Assembly (NCBI GenBank): GCA_963971535.1
Contig: OZ020590.1
Span: forward strand, 153,368,034 to 153,432,033
DNA length: 64,000 nucleotides
Direction of reading: 5' to 3'
Origin: Notolepis coatsorum
Lineage: Eukaryota > Chordata > Actinopteri > Aulopiformes > Paralepididae
Shown here: positions 1 through 10,592 of the stretch, piece after piece
How positions within the stretch are numbered: the first letter of the stretch is position 1
How the letters are laid out: the number at the start of each line of letters is the position of its first letter
Translations under genes and position numbers: made by a program
Notes under the pieces: model-generated
Seen by the model: the letters and a program-made list of their open reading frames with translations, nothing else
What the model was told of the DNA's origin: nothing
Databases searched by the model: none

Positions 1-222
1 TAATATTATAGCTATGGAGAGAATAGTCCGGCTCATTTGACAGACAGTATTTTTTCATGTATATGTTTGCGTGTTATCCCGTGGTGAATATTGTATAGTT
101 TCAGAGTGATCCGGGCTAATTCCTGGAAGCTGAGTTATGGAGCGCTATGTGCATTTTGCGAAAGTCCTTCGCGTTGCTCGCCTGGACACGATACTATTTC
201 CAAATCAAAGGTATATAATAGG
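1..222. other. Unassigned flank with a short repeat match
   Basis: No gene is seen. The first ~42 bases are the reverse complement, with a few mismatches, of 8130-8172 and 27150-27192, so the left edge is part of an interspersed repeat. Bases 215-222 (ataatagg) are the left target duplication of the hAT element that follows. Confidence 0.5.
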
Positions 223-283
223 CAGGGCTTGACGTTGACACCTGCCCACCTGCCCAGGGCTAGTGAAAATGCTGAGTGGCTAG

Positions 284-2008
284 CAGTGTTGTGCTAGTTA
301 CTGAAAAATAGTAACTCAGTTACTTTACTAGTTACTTCATTTCAAAGTAACTTCGTTACTGTACTAGTTACTTACACCCAAAAGTAATGAGTTACTGTGA
401 AAAGTAACTATTTAGTTATTTAAAAAAAAGATAAAAAAAAAAGATTGCTCCCGAGTCCCATGCCCTATAGTACTCAAAATCGGTTGATCAACTTGACAGT
501 TTCCATTCACATCACCGAACTCTGCTAAGCAATGTGGTCTAGATACAAACACAAATCTGACACAAACAAATGTTGTCCCGAGTCATATAATAAGAAGTGC
601 GCCGGTTGAAGGAACAGCCTTGATGTCGCCGGAGCGTTTCATTATAACCATTATAATTCAAGGGTACTACGACTATGCTTGCACCTCATGGTACCAAAGC
701 ACCTCAAAGGCGCTTAAAACAAAATTACAAACATCACAAAACAAACTGGTCAGACTACTACTTGACCTGAACCCCAGAACCCACCTCACCCCTGCCCACT
801 TTGACAACCTAGGATGGCTTAGAGTAGACGACAGAGTACAGCAACTTGCAATGGGCCTGGTCTACAAGATACACTATACGACCGGGGTACCCATGTACAT
901 GTCAAAATACTTCCCAAAGGTCAGTGAATACCACAACCACTACACCAGAGGAAGCTCAACAAATCATGTAAAACCCAGATTCGGCTCAAACAAGGGACTA
1001 AACACGTTTCGCAATTATGCCACAACAATGTGGAACGCCCTACCCAAAGCTAGGGGTAACAGTACTGTATATTTGAATACCGTTTATGTCACAAATGTAT
1101 CAGTACTAAATACCTATATGTCCCTATGCCATAAATGTCATGTATGTTGTGTATGTCATAAATGTCTATATGAATTGAAAATGGGGGACCCTGATGGAAA
1201 CAAGACAAACGTCTTTCTCAGGTCTGCATCCCCTTAACAATTGTATGTATTGAGCCGTACTGTATTGTACCCATTCTGCAATCTGTTAAATAAAGTTTTC
1301 ATTCATTCATTCATTCATTCACCATCTTGCAAGTTGCAACGTTGTTTAAGATATCAATCAAAGCATTGCAACGTTAGAATAGTTAGGATATCAATTGTGC
1401 ATGAAAGGACTATATTTATATTGTTTGATTAGTATTATGAGATTCCCTGGCAGATTTCGTACAGTCAAAATCCGTTGATCAACTTGAGTTTCAGTGAACA
1501 CATTGCACTGACTCACCAAAGTCTGCGGTGGTTGAGATGTAGTAACGTTACGTTAGTCCAGTTGACTCCAGCAGCGCCTCAAACATGTTCTTTATCTCGT
1601 TTCCATGTTGTATATTAATTATCTCTCCAAGTAGTTGCTAAATGGTTTGTTAGTTTGTTACTGCGTTCTTTTTATGTAGATTCATAGCGAGCGTTTGTTT
1701 TGTTTACAATAGAGAGGGTCTATTTCTTTCCGTAGCCGCATTTCTTGCGCACTTCTGATTGGCCAGTGGCCAGACTCGCCTCGTATCATTCTACGCGGGT
1801 GGGGATGAGGATAATAATAATAATAATAATCACTACCGCTCGCTATCAATCTACGCCGTATATAACGCAAATAACGCAGTGACGAACCATTCAGTAACGT
1901 AAGTAGCGTTACTGAATTTCAAAAGTAATGCGTTAGAGTACTAGTTGCGGCAAAAAGTAACTTCGTTTCTGTAACGCGTTACTTTGTAACGCGTTAGTCC
2001 CAACACTG
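284..2008. mobile_element. Nested hAT element (CAGTGTTG ends)
   Basis: Terminal sequences cagtgttg... and ...caacactg are inverted. Sub-terminal tracts rich in 'agttact/gtaacgcgtta' motifs resemble well-known fish hAT families. The perfect 8-bp duplication gtggctag lies at 276-283 and 2009-2016, so it jumped into the outer hAT. It contains a LINE fragment and no transposase. Confidence 0.88.
650..1320 (+). mobile_element. 5'-truncated LINE fragment (family B)
   Basis: The reading frame from about 655 encodes the C-terminal tail of a LINE ORF2: the stretch starting YYDYACTSWYQS and the LGWLRVDDRVQQLAMGLVYK block, also found at 6750, 25040, 38150 and 41224. After a deletion near 1046 it jumps into the LINE 3' UTR, with polyadenylation-like aataaag near 1290 and an (attc)n tail ending about 1320. 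It is a dead copy nested in the hAT at 284-2008. The clade is probably CR1/L2-group (jockey superfamily), not resolved. Confidence 0.8.
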
Positions 2009-2077
2009 GTGGCTAGTGACTTTGGAAAACCACTAGCCACAGTGGCTAGTGAGCCAAAAAGTTAACGTCAAGCCCTG

Positions 2078-2225
2078 CATAGGTGTGTCTGATAGTGTTC
2101 ACGGCGTTTGGAGCAATAATATATTTGCTAGGTTTAACACAGCCAAGGCATAGGTGTGTCAATGATAATGTTCACGGCGTTTGGAGCAACAATGTAATTG
2201 CTAGGTTCAACACAACTCTTCCACA
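2078..2225. repeat. Two-copy 71-bp tandem repeat
   Basis: The units starting 'cataggtgtg' at 2078 and 2149 repeat the 'ttcacggcgtttggagcaa' block with a few changes. They lie inside the outer hAT, between its two terminal-block copies. No function is visible. Confidence 0.75.
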
Positions 2226-2705
2226 TCTACACCCTCCATCTTGTCCCAGTCAGCCGTTGCCCTAACTGGAGCTCCTTTTGCGGCTGAGTCACTGGTCGCA
2301 GGCAGTAGTAAACAATGGAGTCAACAGTCAGAAGCACATGTACAGTTGGCGTGTAGCAGTATGATTACAATGATACTGTCCCCAGCAGGGGTTAGTGAAG
2401 AAGAAATTACCTATATTTATAACTTTTTGGGTGGGGGCGTGAGTGCTGGATTTTTGGCTAGTGAAAATGCTGAGTGGCTAGTGACTTTGGAAAACCACTA
2501 GCCACAGTGGCTAGTGAGCCAAAAAGTTAACGTCAAGCCCTGATAATAGGTATTGTTTCATCATAAAGGCATCAATGGGGGGGGTCGTTTTGCGATGCTC
2601 TGATCGTCAGCAACAGCATACGTTTTGAATACTCGTTGCGATCATTGAAATCATTGTATCAAAGTAGGGTTGACGTCATATAGTCCTTACCTTTGCTAGG
2701 AGTTG

Positions 2706-3101
2706 TTATTCCAAAATGAATATTCCAATTGTCTGATCGCGATTTCCAGTATTGATGTCCATCGGGTCCCTGACATGAAATGGCACAAAATATGCATCAA
2801 GTGTGCTGGACGCGTTCCAAGTTGCTCGAATGAAGCGTTTCACTTGCCCGGGTCCAAATTCTCCACCCGGACCATATAAAATGTAACACACAGTATGAAA
2901 TAAGGTTTCAAAGGGTAGGCGATACTGCCACCTAGCAGGATTCAGCCGGCATTGCACTCTTGAGGTCTCAGAATGAGTTCCAATGATAACACCGAGGTCT
3001 GTTTTTAAACAATCTAAAAACGTAATATTAATAATATTTTGTGCAATATTTCCAGGCCTGAATGATTTAACCAGTCCGACCCGGCTGATAATTAAGTGCA
3101 T
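2706..3101 (-). other. Unrecognised 131-aa ORF
   Basis: An open frame of 131 codons on the minus strand lies between the hAT nest and the 311-bp tandem repeat. I recognise no domain, signal peptide or membrane segment. A splice-donor-like AAAG|GTAAGG (minus strand, about 2686-2698) lies just past the stop codon, so the ORF is not a clean exon. It may be an old repeat or a chance ORF. Confidence 0.2.
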
Positions 3102-3166
3102 AATATAGGCACTAATGAGGAACTAACGTTCCATTTTACACCGAATGTGTCAGGACAGATGCATTT

Positions 3167-4048
3167 GTAGCCGGTGTGATCTTGTCTGCGTTGTGTTTTA
3201 GTCGATTCGACCCCTGTTAAGGGATCGCCCTGAGTGGGAGTTGAACCCCGGACGCCCGCATCGCGGGCGGCATCACAGACCACTAAGCAAGAAGTGAATT
3301 CACTTCTTGCTTCCGGGTCTGGATGCCTCTGGGGAGTGAGTTTACTTGCAGTACCGCTTAACGTCCACAGCCACTTCACGACTTGTACCTCGTGACTGTG
3401 GATATACTGCGGTACCTCCGTTACACTCACCCCTCTAAACTCACTCCACCCAGGGCATCCGGGTCACGGCACCACGTGTAGCCAGTGTGATCTTGTCTGC
3501 GTTGTGTTTTAGTCGATTCGACCTCTGTTAAGGGATCGCCCTGAGTGGGAGTTGAACCCCGGACGCCCGCGTCGCGGGCGGCATCACAGACCACTAAGCA
3601 AGAAGTGAATTCACTTCTTGCTTCCGGGTCTGGATGCCTCTGGGGAGTGAGTTTACTTGCAGTACCGCTTAACGTCCACAGCCACTTCACGACTTGTACC
3701 TCGTGACTGTGGATATACTGCGGTACCTCCGTTACACTCACCCCTCTAAACTCACTCCACCCAGGGCATCCGGGTCACGGCACCACGTGTAGCCGGTGTG
3801 ATCTTGTCTGCGTTGTGTTTTAGTCGATTCGACCCCTGTTAAGGGATCGCCCTGAGTGGGAGTTGAACCCCGGACGCCCGCGTCGCGGGCGGCATCACAG
3901 ACCACTAAGCAAGAAGTGAATTCACTTCATGCTTCCGGGTCTGGATGCCTCTGGGGAGTGAGTTTACTTGCAGTACCGCTTAACGTCCACAGCCACTTCA
4001 CAACTTGTACCTCGTGACTGTGGATATACTGCGGTACCTCCGTTACAC
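3167..4048. repeat. 311-bp tandem repeat, 2.8 copies, with palindrome and pol III-like boxes
   Basis: Copies start at 3167, 3478 and 3789 (period exactly 311) and are nearly identical. Each contains a 24-bp palindrome centred on gaattc (3287-3310, 3598-3621; one mismatch in the third at 3909-3932), a short G/C hairpin (cgcccgc/gcgggcg), and on the minus strand a tRNA B-box match, ggttcaactcc, preceded by a weak A-box. This suggests a tRNA-derived SINE head amplified in tandem. The minus-strand ORFs across it are shadows of the repeat. Confidence 0.85.
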
Positions 4049-4658
4049 ATTTATACAGTGGTAGGTATAAAAGGGTTTTAACTATCAGTCAAGTCTCACA
4101 CCTGATAACCGTGCTGGAAAATCCATCCAGAACCACTACAAATATCAAATCCCAATTTTCTTTTACCTTCTTACCTAATTCTAAAAGTTAAATATGAGTT
4201 GAATAATATCCCTTTCTATGCTTTGTTTACAATAGTTCCTCATTAGTTCCCATGTACAGTATGTGCACTTAATCATTACATGTGTCATCTAATGTGTTAA
4301 CGGATAATGTAATGTGATGTGATGTCTCCTCTCAGGTCATGTACCATTTTCGCTCCTTCCCATTTATGTCACAGTTAAGCTGGTTATTCAGCTCATTTAA
4401 TTATGTTGTTTATTTAAATCAGTTATGTCTCACCTCGATTAGCACTGTGGTCGTGCTTTTTATATCAGACAGAATGTTAGATTTACTCTGTGCCAAGGTA
4501 GATAAGAGGAGATGGGGGACTGCTAACGTCTCATTTGAAGATTAGTTTCAATAAAGGCGGGGAGGATTATTTGACGTGTGATGAGTGTTTTATTTCCCTC
4601 TTGGCTTTTCTCTTTATTTTTTGTTGTGTTTTAGAAGACGACGATTAGAATGCCATTG
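4049..4658. other. No gene recognised
   Basis: About 600 bases with no convincing ORF. An AATAAA at 4550-4555 is preceded by a 68-codon ORF (4339-4545) that I cannot assign. This could be the 3' end of a retrocopy, but nothing proves it. Confidence 0.3.
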
Positions 4659-4910
4659 TGGTGCGACAGCCGCTCAGGATGTATAGCGGTCGTCTGGTAA
4701 TCAGACGGTTCCTGGTTCGATTCCGGCTCCTCCCGGGCAGCGTGTCGAGGAGCGAGACACTTTAACCCCTAACTGCTCCCGATGAGCAGGTTGGCACCTT
4801 GCATGGTTGCCTCTGCCGTCAGTGTGTGAATGGGTGAAGAATGTGAGGCATAAGTTGTAAAGCGCTTTGGGAAAAAAGCTGTTATATAAAAATGCAGTCC
4901 ATTTACCATT
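4659..4910 (+). mobile_element. tRNA-derived SINE
   Basis: A tRNA-like head with B-box 'ggttcgattcc' is followed by a body and a 3' part reading 'gtaaagcgctttggg ... aaaatgcagtccatttacc', a tail shared by many fish SINEs. Transcription would be by RNA polymerase III and mobilisation by a partner LINE. No clear target duplication was found. Confidence 0.7.
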
Positions 4911-5326
4911 GGAAAATGGTCTTTCTTCATATCCATCCTAGGCACACATTCTCTAAAAAAAATTATTCCAGATAGCACAGCATCACCCACAGGGCCAAGG
5001 GCACTGAAAGGCTTCAAAACACAATGAGAAGCATTCCTACACTAATATAGTCTTTAATGTCCATAGAAAGCAAGTTACAAACACCCCTTGGCACGTATAT
5101 GCAAAAAGCACGCCTGGTTTTAAATCAAGGCTTGGTTGATCAACTAATCAAGAGCACCTGCATCAATTAACTCCTGACAAACAAGACGTTTGAAATGAAT
5201 GTAGCGCTAGATTATTGTGACACATGAATAGTGAAATATAGACCAGATGTAGCCTACAAACGTGCTCAAACAATCTACATTAACATTTATAAGAGAACGT
5301 GGGTGTATGAAGGAGTCTCTCCTTCA
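4911..5326. other. No gene recognised
   Basis: AT-rich sequence between a SINE and the segmental duplication. It holds no feature I can support. Confidence 0.4.
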
Positions 5327-5339
5327 CAGATGGTGGTTA

Positions 5340-5480
5340 CCGTAGATATAACACCAGCCACCCTTCAGTCACCAGCTCACTGCTGGAATACACACTCATG
5401 TGGGTGCCGGGGATCGAACCGGCGACCTTTTGGTTACCGGTTGGCCTCTCCAGGCCGTTCCTGCCAGTGATTTCACAAGG
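5340..5480 (-). mobile_element. tRNA-derived SINE head (copy A)
   Basis: The minus strand carries a B-box-like 'ggttcgatccccgg' and tRNA-like stem sequence (plus strand 'ggatcgaaccggcgacc'). The same block is at 23626-23766. It is a SINE or tRNA-pseudogene head rather than a functional tRNA, because no full cloverleaf with CCA-proximal pairing is evident. Confidence 0.5.
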
Positions 5481-5974
5481 GGTCATGAGTTCCGTTCCTT
5501 CTTCAGTGGTTCGTAAACCCTATCAGAGGGACACTTTCACAGCACCTTGATAATATGGTCAGAATCTTGTCTGAATCGTCATTCTTAACAATGGTGCCAG
5601 AGCGCCATCAGCAGGTGCCTTGAAATACTACCGTGTGTAATATGAATGAGTGGCTTGAATTCTCAGATTAATGGTCGGATCTGTAAATGTATTTGACCAC
5701 ATGCATTTTAGATGTACACTGTATGTGCATAGATTCTTGAGTTTGACTTGTAGATGGAAAACAATTATTTATTATTATTATTGCTTCTGAAATAATGTCT
5801 AAAGCTCTAAAGTCTAAAGCTCTCCTCCAATAATTAATGAAGTTAAATAGCCTGGAACATTGATAGAAAAAATATAATTTTATGTCAAAGTTCACCATTC
5901 TATCTATGATTGACTATGTAGGGATATCTGATTCGGAAATTCACCAAAACACTCTCTCTCTCTCTAATGCACAC

Positions 5975-6341
5975 TGGGGGTGTAAAGGTACACGTATCCG
6001 TACCGAACCGTTTCAGTGTGTACCATACCGTACCGAACGGCTGTGTACCGAACGAATACAACGGTATGTTTAACCAATACGACTGCCCACTGGGGGCTGT
6101 TTTTTTCACAATCTAATATAATTATTATTATTTTTTTTCTTTACAAGTCGATTATTAATTTCAATATAGAATATTTGTTGACATCCCTACAAGTACAATT
6201 AGTTACTGCACACTACATCACCCCTGAGTGGAACATGGAAAGCCAAACTTTCCCCCACTGTACCGAAAACCCGTAACAAACCGTGACTTCAAAACCGAGG
6301 TACGTACCGAACCGTGGTTTTTGTGTACCGTTACACCCCTA
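5975..6341. mobile_element. hAT-like MITE (copy A)
   Basis: The termini 'gggggtgtaaaggtacac' and 'gtgtaccgttacacccct' form an inverted repeat, and internal motifs alternate around 'accgaacc'. The flanking 8-mers do not match, so no target duplication is claimed. Copy B is at 24305-24669. Confidence 0.6.
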
Positions 6342-6511
6342 CTAGTTACTATATGTATATCTGTACATATCTCTTACCTACTCTTACTAGTTACGCTGCT
6401 GGCCAGTATGACTTACTACCATAGTGTCTTTATACCTGTATCACTGTACATATTAATACTTAATACTACAACTCTGTACATACATCTGATTAGCACTAAT
6501 ACTAATCAGTG

Positions 6512-6665
6512 GCTCGGGAGGTAGTGCAGTCATCTGGTAATCTGGAGGTTCCCAGTTCGATTCCCCTTCTCCCGGGCAGCGTGTCGAAGTGTCCTTGAGC
6601 AAGACACTTAACCCCTAACTTAACCCCATTGCAGTAGTTGAGGGAGGCGAGACGTGACTGTTGAT
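6512..6665 (+). mobile_element. tRNA-derived SINE (copy A)
   Basis: tRNA-like head with B-box 'agttcgattcc' followed by 'gtccttgagcaagacactta', a common fish SINE body. It is closely related to the head of the SINE at 4659. The same unit, shorter on its left, occurs at 24810-24965. Confidence 0.7.
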
Positions 6666-6749
6666 TGGACGAGGAGTTGGGTGGCTTCATTTGTCAGCAA
6701 GGGGCGGATCCTTCTGCCGTTGCTCAGGAGGAACATTCCATGCAGGGCA

Positions 6750-7531
6750 GGGATACAAACTGGTCAGACTACTGCTTGACCTTACTCATAGAACCCACCT
6801 CACCCCTGCCCACTTTGACAACCTAGGATGGCTTAGAGTAGACGACAGAGTACAGCAACTTGCAATGGGCCTGGTCTACAAGATACACTACACGACTAAA
6901 TTACCCATGTACATGTCAAAATACTTCCCAAAGGCCAGTGAATACCACGATCACAACACCAGAGGGAGCTCCACAAATCATGTCAAACCCAGATTCGGCT
7001 CAAACAAGGGACTAAACACCTTTCGCAATTATGCCACATCAATGTGGAACGCCCTACCCACAGCTGTAAAGGAATGTGAATCACTACCCACTTTCAAAGA
7101 GCACCTACGGGAAACTGGCCCCTGAAAATGTCTAAACCCAACCCCTTCCAATGTACAGTAAATGTCCTAACCCAATAATACACAAGACCCTCTTGTTGGG
7201 ACCAAGTAAGGTTTAATCGATATTCCAATGTACAGTTTTGCTTGTACAGTTTCCCCCACCCACCTCCAATGTACAGTTCCCCCCCCCCACCTACCCAACC
7301 TCCTCCAATGTAGTTTCTACGTCAAATGTATATACTCTCTTTTTTTAGACTCTTTTTGTATCACAAACAGTACTGTATTTGTAAATCTGGTATGTCATAA
7401 ATGTATAGATGTAGCATTACTGTCTATCTGTATGTTGTGTATGTCATATATGTTATGATGAATTGAAAATGGGGGACCCTGATGTAAACCAGACGAAAGT
7501 CGAAAGTTCAATCAATCAATCAATCAATCAT
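6750..7531 (+). mobile_element. LINE family B fragment (copy A)
   Basis: Codons from about 6752 to 7125 encode the ORF2 C-terminus, from the KLVRLLLDL block to the MWNALPTAVKECESLP block, ending in a stop at 7123-7125. The 3' UTR follows (…'ggggaccctgatgtaaac'…) and an (aatc)n tail at 7507-7531. The 5' truncation joins a SINE. It is not capable of retrotransposition. Confidence 0.8.
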
Positions 7532-7788
7532 ACACGGCACACTGAGGCCTACAACAAACTGACCGGATCTTCCTTTATTCATTATGTTGTACTGTAGCAC
7601 TATTTTACTCTGTCCATTCTATTGCATAATTTTACTATCTATTCTATTCTACTATTCTATTATTGCACTGTATTATTTTACTCTGTCTATTGCTTTTTAT
7701 TACAGGTTCAAATCTGTCAGGTATTAAACTGTGTGGGTATCAAACAAGAGACTGTCAGGCTTTAAAACTGTGTAGGAACCAGGCCTAG

Positions 7789-7914
7789 AACTGCACCCTG
7801 AGAGGGAACTGCAGCCTGAGAGGGAACTGCACTCTGAGAGGGAACTGCACTCTGAGAGGGAACTGCACCCTGAGAGGGAACTGCACCCTGAGAGGGAACT
7901 GCACTCTGAGAGGG
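7789..7914. repeat. 18-bp minisatellite, 7 units (copy A)
   Basis: Tandem units of 'aactgca(c/t)cctgagaggg' type, exactly 126 bases. The orthologous array in copy B (26665-26922) has about 14 units, so the array changed length after duplication. The minus-strand ORF over it (Ser-rich) is a repeat shadow. Confidence 0.9.
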
Positions 7915-8243
7915 AGGTTCGAAGGGTCAAAGTGGGTATAAGACAGGAGGGAAGACTGTCAAGTTTTAAACTGTGGATACCAAACAGAGAAGGTAAAGAC
8001 GACTTTGAACTGTTGAACAGTAATCCAGAACTATTTTATTGCACTGTAAAAAAATAAAAATAATAATTTGCATGGAATAGCGTACAAACTAAAGTATGTA
8101 GAAATTAATTTGGACTATAAACAATGCCTGTCAAATGAGCCATACTATTGTCTCCATAGCTATAATACAGAACACACAATGGGTCCGCAAACATCGCTAA
8201 AATGGTCAATAACGCTGGCGCCATTGAGTAAAGATGGGAAAAG

Positions 8244-10518
8244 ATTGATTGAATACTTTATTACAGGTATTTGAGACCTGTAAAACACTAAGAAATGGAG
8301 TAACCAATATGATCAAAAAAGCAAAACTGAACTATTTTAACGAAAAAATTGAGGAAAATAAAAATAATCCTCAAAAACTGTGGAAGTCTTTAAAAACACT
8401 GGGTCACAATAATAGACTCAAGACTAAAACCACAAATCTCAACCTGAAAATAGATAACACGATCATCTCTGACAAATTGAGTGTGGCAAATTGTTTAAAC
8501 ACCTTCTTCACAACTGTTGCTACCACTTTGGTGAACAAACTGCCGATCCACTCTGGCCGATATGGCATACAGCACATCCAGGCCTTTTATAAGGAACTGG
8601 GTGTACGTGAAAATGATTTTAAATTGACTGAAGTAACTACTGAAGAGGTTATGAAAAAGCTCAGTATGCTGCAGCCAACAAAAGCCACAGGCCATGACAA
8701 TATTCCCACCAGATTTCTCAGAGACTCTGCTTCCATCATAGCTCCCATTGTAGCCCATATCACCAACCTCTCCATCAACCAGGGTCACATCCCGCAAGAA
8801 CTCAAGCTTGCTAGGGTAACCCCTCTATTTAAAAAAGGAAACAAACTGGATCCAGGTAACTACCGCCCCGTTTCTATCCTTTGTTCCATATCAAAGGTAA
8901 TTGAGAGGCTGGTATATGAGCAGATAGACAACTACCTGACTGAACATAGACTACTGTACCAGTTCCAATCAGGTTTCAGAAAATCACACTCCACTGACAC
9001 CTGTTTACTGTACCTGACCGATTATATAAAACGGGAGATGGACAAGGGGAACTACTGCGGGATGGTAATGTTGGACCTGCAAAAGGCGTTTGACACGGTC
9101 AACCACTCCATCCTACTAGAAAAATTGAGAGCGATAGGCTTTGATAGCAAGTCAGCCAAATGGGTCAAGTCCTACCTGGAGGGAAGAGAACAGGTGGTAG
9201 ACATCAATGGCACCTTGTCCTCGTCCCTTCCAGTGACATGTGGGGTCCCCCAAGGAAGCATTTTGGGGCCTCAACTGTTTTTAATATATATTAATGACAT
9301 GAAATCGGCATGCGATTGCAACCTGTTCCTGTTTGCTGACGACTCGGCACTCCTGGTCTCTGACAGGGATAAGTCTAAAGTGGAAAGTGTCCTGAGCAGT
9401 GAAATGAAAAAGATCTGCTCTTGGCTCAGTGACAATAAATTGTCTCTACATCTGGGAAAAACAGAGGCCATACTCTTTGGGTCAAACGCCAACCTAAAGA
9501 AATCCCAGGGTTTTAAAATTAGAGTAGGTGAAAACATTATTGAGGATAAAGAGGAGGTCGCCTACCTGGGCTTTATTTTAAATAACAAACTTTCTAACGA
9601 AAAAATGGCACAAAAAGTTATTACTAAGGTCAATCAAAAAACCAAATTTTTATTTAGAATTTCCTCGTTCATAAATAGAAACGCTCTGAGGACCCTAGCT
9701 GGAGCCCTCATCCAATGTCACTTTGACTATGCTTGCACTTCATGGTACAGCAACATATCAAAACAAATGAAGACAAAGCTCCAGACCTCCCAAAACAAAC
9801 TAGTGAGACTCCTGCACAACCTTCACTTTAGAACTCACCTAACGCCAGCCCACTTTAGCAGTCTGGGATGGCTTAGGGTTGAAGAAAGGGTACACCAGCT
9901 TAAAATGCTACTGGTTTTTAAAGTACTGAAAGAAACGGTCCCCAAGTACCTAGTAAATTATTTTAATAAAGTAGGAGATGTCCACAAACACGCCACAAGA
10001 GGAAGCCCCACGGACCTGGTCCCGCCGAGAGTCATGACATGCATGGGGAAAGATGCATTTTTTTACTCGGCTACGGTAATGTGGAATGCCCTGCCAACAT
10101 TCATAAAACTCCTGAACTGCCCTCTCGGATTTAAATCCGCCCTAAAAACATGGCTCAGCAGCAACTCAAATTGGTCTTAAAATGTTTTTTATCTCTTTTA
10201 TCATAACTTGGCTTTTATTTCTTTTATCATGAGTTGCTTTTAAGGGTTTGCGGATTTTCTTTTAACATTAGTTAACTGTATGAGTTGTCAGGTTAGGTGT
10301 TTTTATACACATTTTTAGGATGTGTCCTGTCTAGTGTACATGTCCATTTGTGTTTCTGTGCCTTTTTATGTTCCATGTATGGACCACAATGGAAACAAGC
10401 CTTGGCTTTATTGTGTTTTATCCATTTTTGACCAGCGTTGTTGATACTGTTATTGTCTTGTCTTTTAAAAATGTTTTGTCCTACGATTGTGTCAAAATAA
10501 AGTATTCAATCAATCAAA
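8244..10518 (+). mobile_element. LINE insertion, family A, with intact RT ORF
   Basis: Absent from the matching site in copy B (about 27262-27411, where ~150 bases of B are missing from A). It ends in 'aataaagtattcaatcaatcaa'. The 5' edge (8244-8262) is a perfect 19-bp inverted copy of the 3' tip (10496-10514), an unusual end structure. 5'-truncated: the endonuclease domain is missing. Confidence 0.85.
8249..10180 (+). CDS. LINE ORF2 remnant: reverse transcriptase and C-terminal region
   Basis: 643 codons without a stop. The reading frame enters at the truncated 5' edge, so the first Met is not the native start. The RT region runs from about residue 130 to 420: NYRPVSIL block, QKAFDTVNH (first catalytic Asp), GVPQGSILGP and FADDSALL at about residue 362 (catalytic DD). 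The C-terminal 200 residues carry the YACTSWY and HLTPAHF...LGWLRVEERV blocks shared with the shorter family-B fragments. It would copy LINE RNA at a nicked target, but lacks the upstream apurinic-type endonuclease. The intact frame implies recent insertion. Probably a CR1/L2-group clade of the jockey superfamily; exact clade undecided. Confidence 0.88.
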   Translation: MNTLLQVFETCKTLRNGVTNMIKKAKLNYFNEKIEENKNNPQKLWKSLKTLGHNNRLKTKTTNLNLKIDNTIISDKLSVANCLNTFFTTVATTLVNKLPIHSGRYGIQHIQAFYKELGVRENDFKLTEVTTEEVMKKLSMLQPTKATGHDNIPTRFLRDSASIIAPIVAHITNLSINQGHIPQELKLARVTPLFKKGNKLDPGNYRPVSILCSISKVIERLVYEQIDNYLTEHRLLYQFQSGFRKSHSTDTCLLYLTDYIKREMDKGNYCGMVMLDLQKAFDTVNHSILLEKLRAIGFDSKSAKWVKSYLEGREQVVDINGTLSSSLPVTCGVPQGSILGPQLFLIYINDMKSACDCNLFLFADDSALLVSDRDKSKVESVLSSEMKKICSWLSDNKLSLHLGKTEAILFGSNANLKKSQGFKIRVGENIIEDKEEVAYLGFILNNKLSNEKMAQKVITKVNQKTKFLFRISSFINRNALRTLAGALIQCHFDYACTSWYSNISKQMKTKLQTSQNKLVRLLHNLHFRTHLTPAHFSSLGWLRVEERVHQLKMLLVFKVLKETVPKYLVNYFNKVGDVHKHATRGSPTDLVPPRVMTCMGKDAFFYSATVMWNALPTFIKLLNCPLGFKSALKTWLSSNSNWS

Positions 10519-10592
10519 AGACTAAATGTTTTTTCCCCCGAGTATGAGTTCTGATATGTACTTTTAAGTCACGTTTTGCACCAAATATTTTA
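10519..10592 (-). pseudogene. Zinc-finger relic downstream of ZNF copy A stop
   Basis: Minus-strand reading in a shifted frame still spells a recognisable finger (…[14 protein letters not shown]…, then an RTHTR linker), showing the ZNF once continued. The same relic is in copy B (27406-27500). The LINE insertion abuts it. Confidence 0.65.

Larger units (their letters stand above)
223..2542. mobile_element. Outer non-autonomous hAT-type element
   Basis: The left end reads cagggcttgacgttgac and the right end is its near-perfect inverted complement (gttaacgtcaagccctg). The element is flanked by the perfect 8-bp duplication ataatagg (215-222 and 2543-2550), which is diagnostic of hAT transposition. 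There is no transposase ORF. The right terminal block occurs twice (2009-2077 and 2474-2542), and only the outer copy carries the matching duplication. A second hAT is nested inside it. Confidence 0.85.

Noticed and set aside
3240-3290. Possible functional tRNA gene (minus)
   Set aside because: B-box is good but the A-box is weak and no complete cloverleaf is evident; the unit is tandemly repeated, so a SINE-derived head is likelier.
5975-6341. 8-bp target duplication for the MITE
   Set aside because: Flanking 8-mers differ in both copies, so only the inverted ends are claimed.
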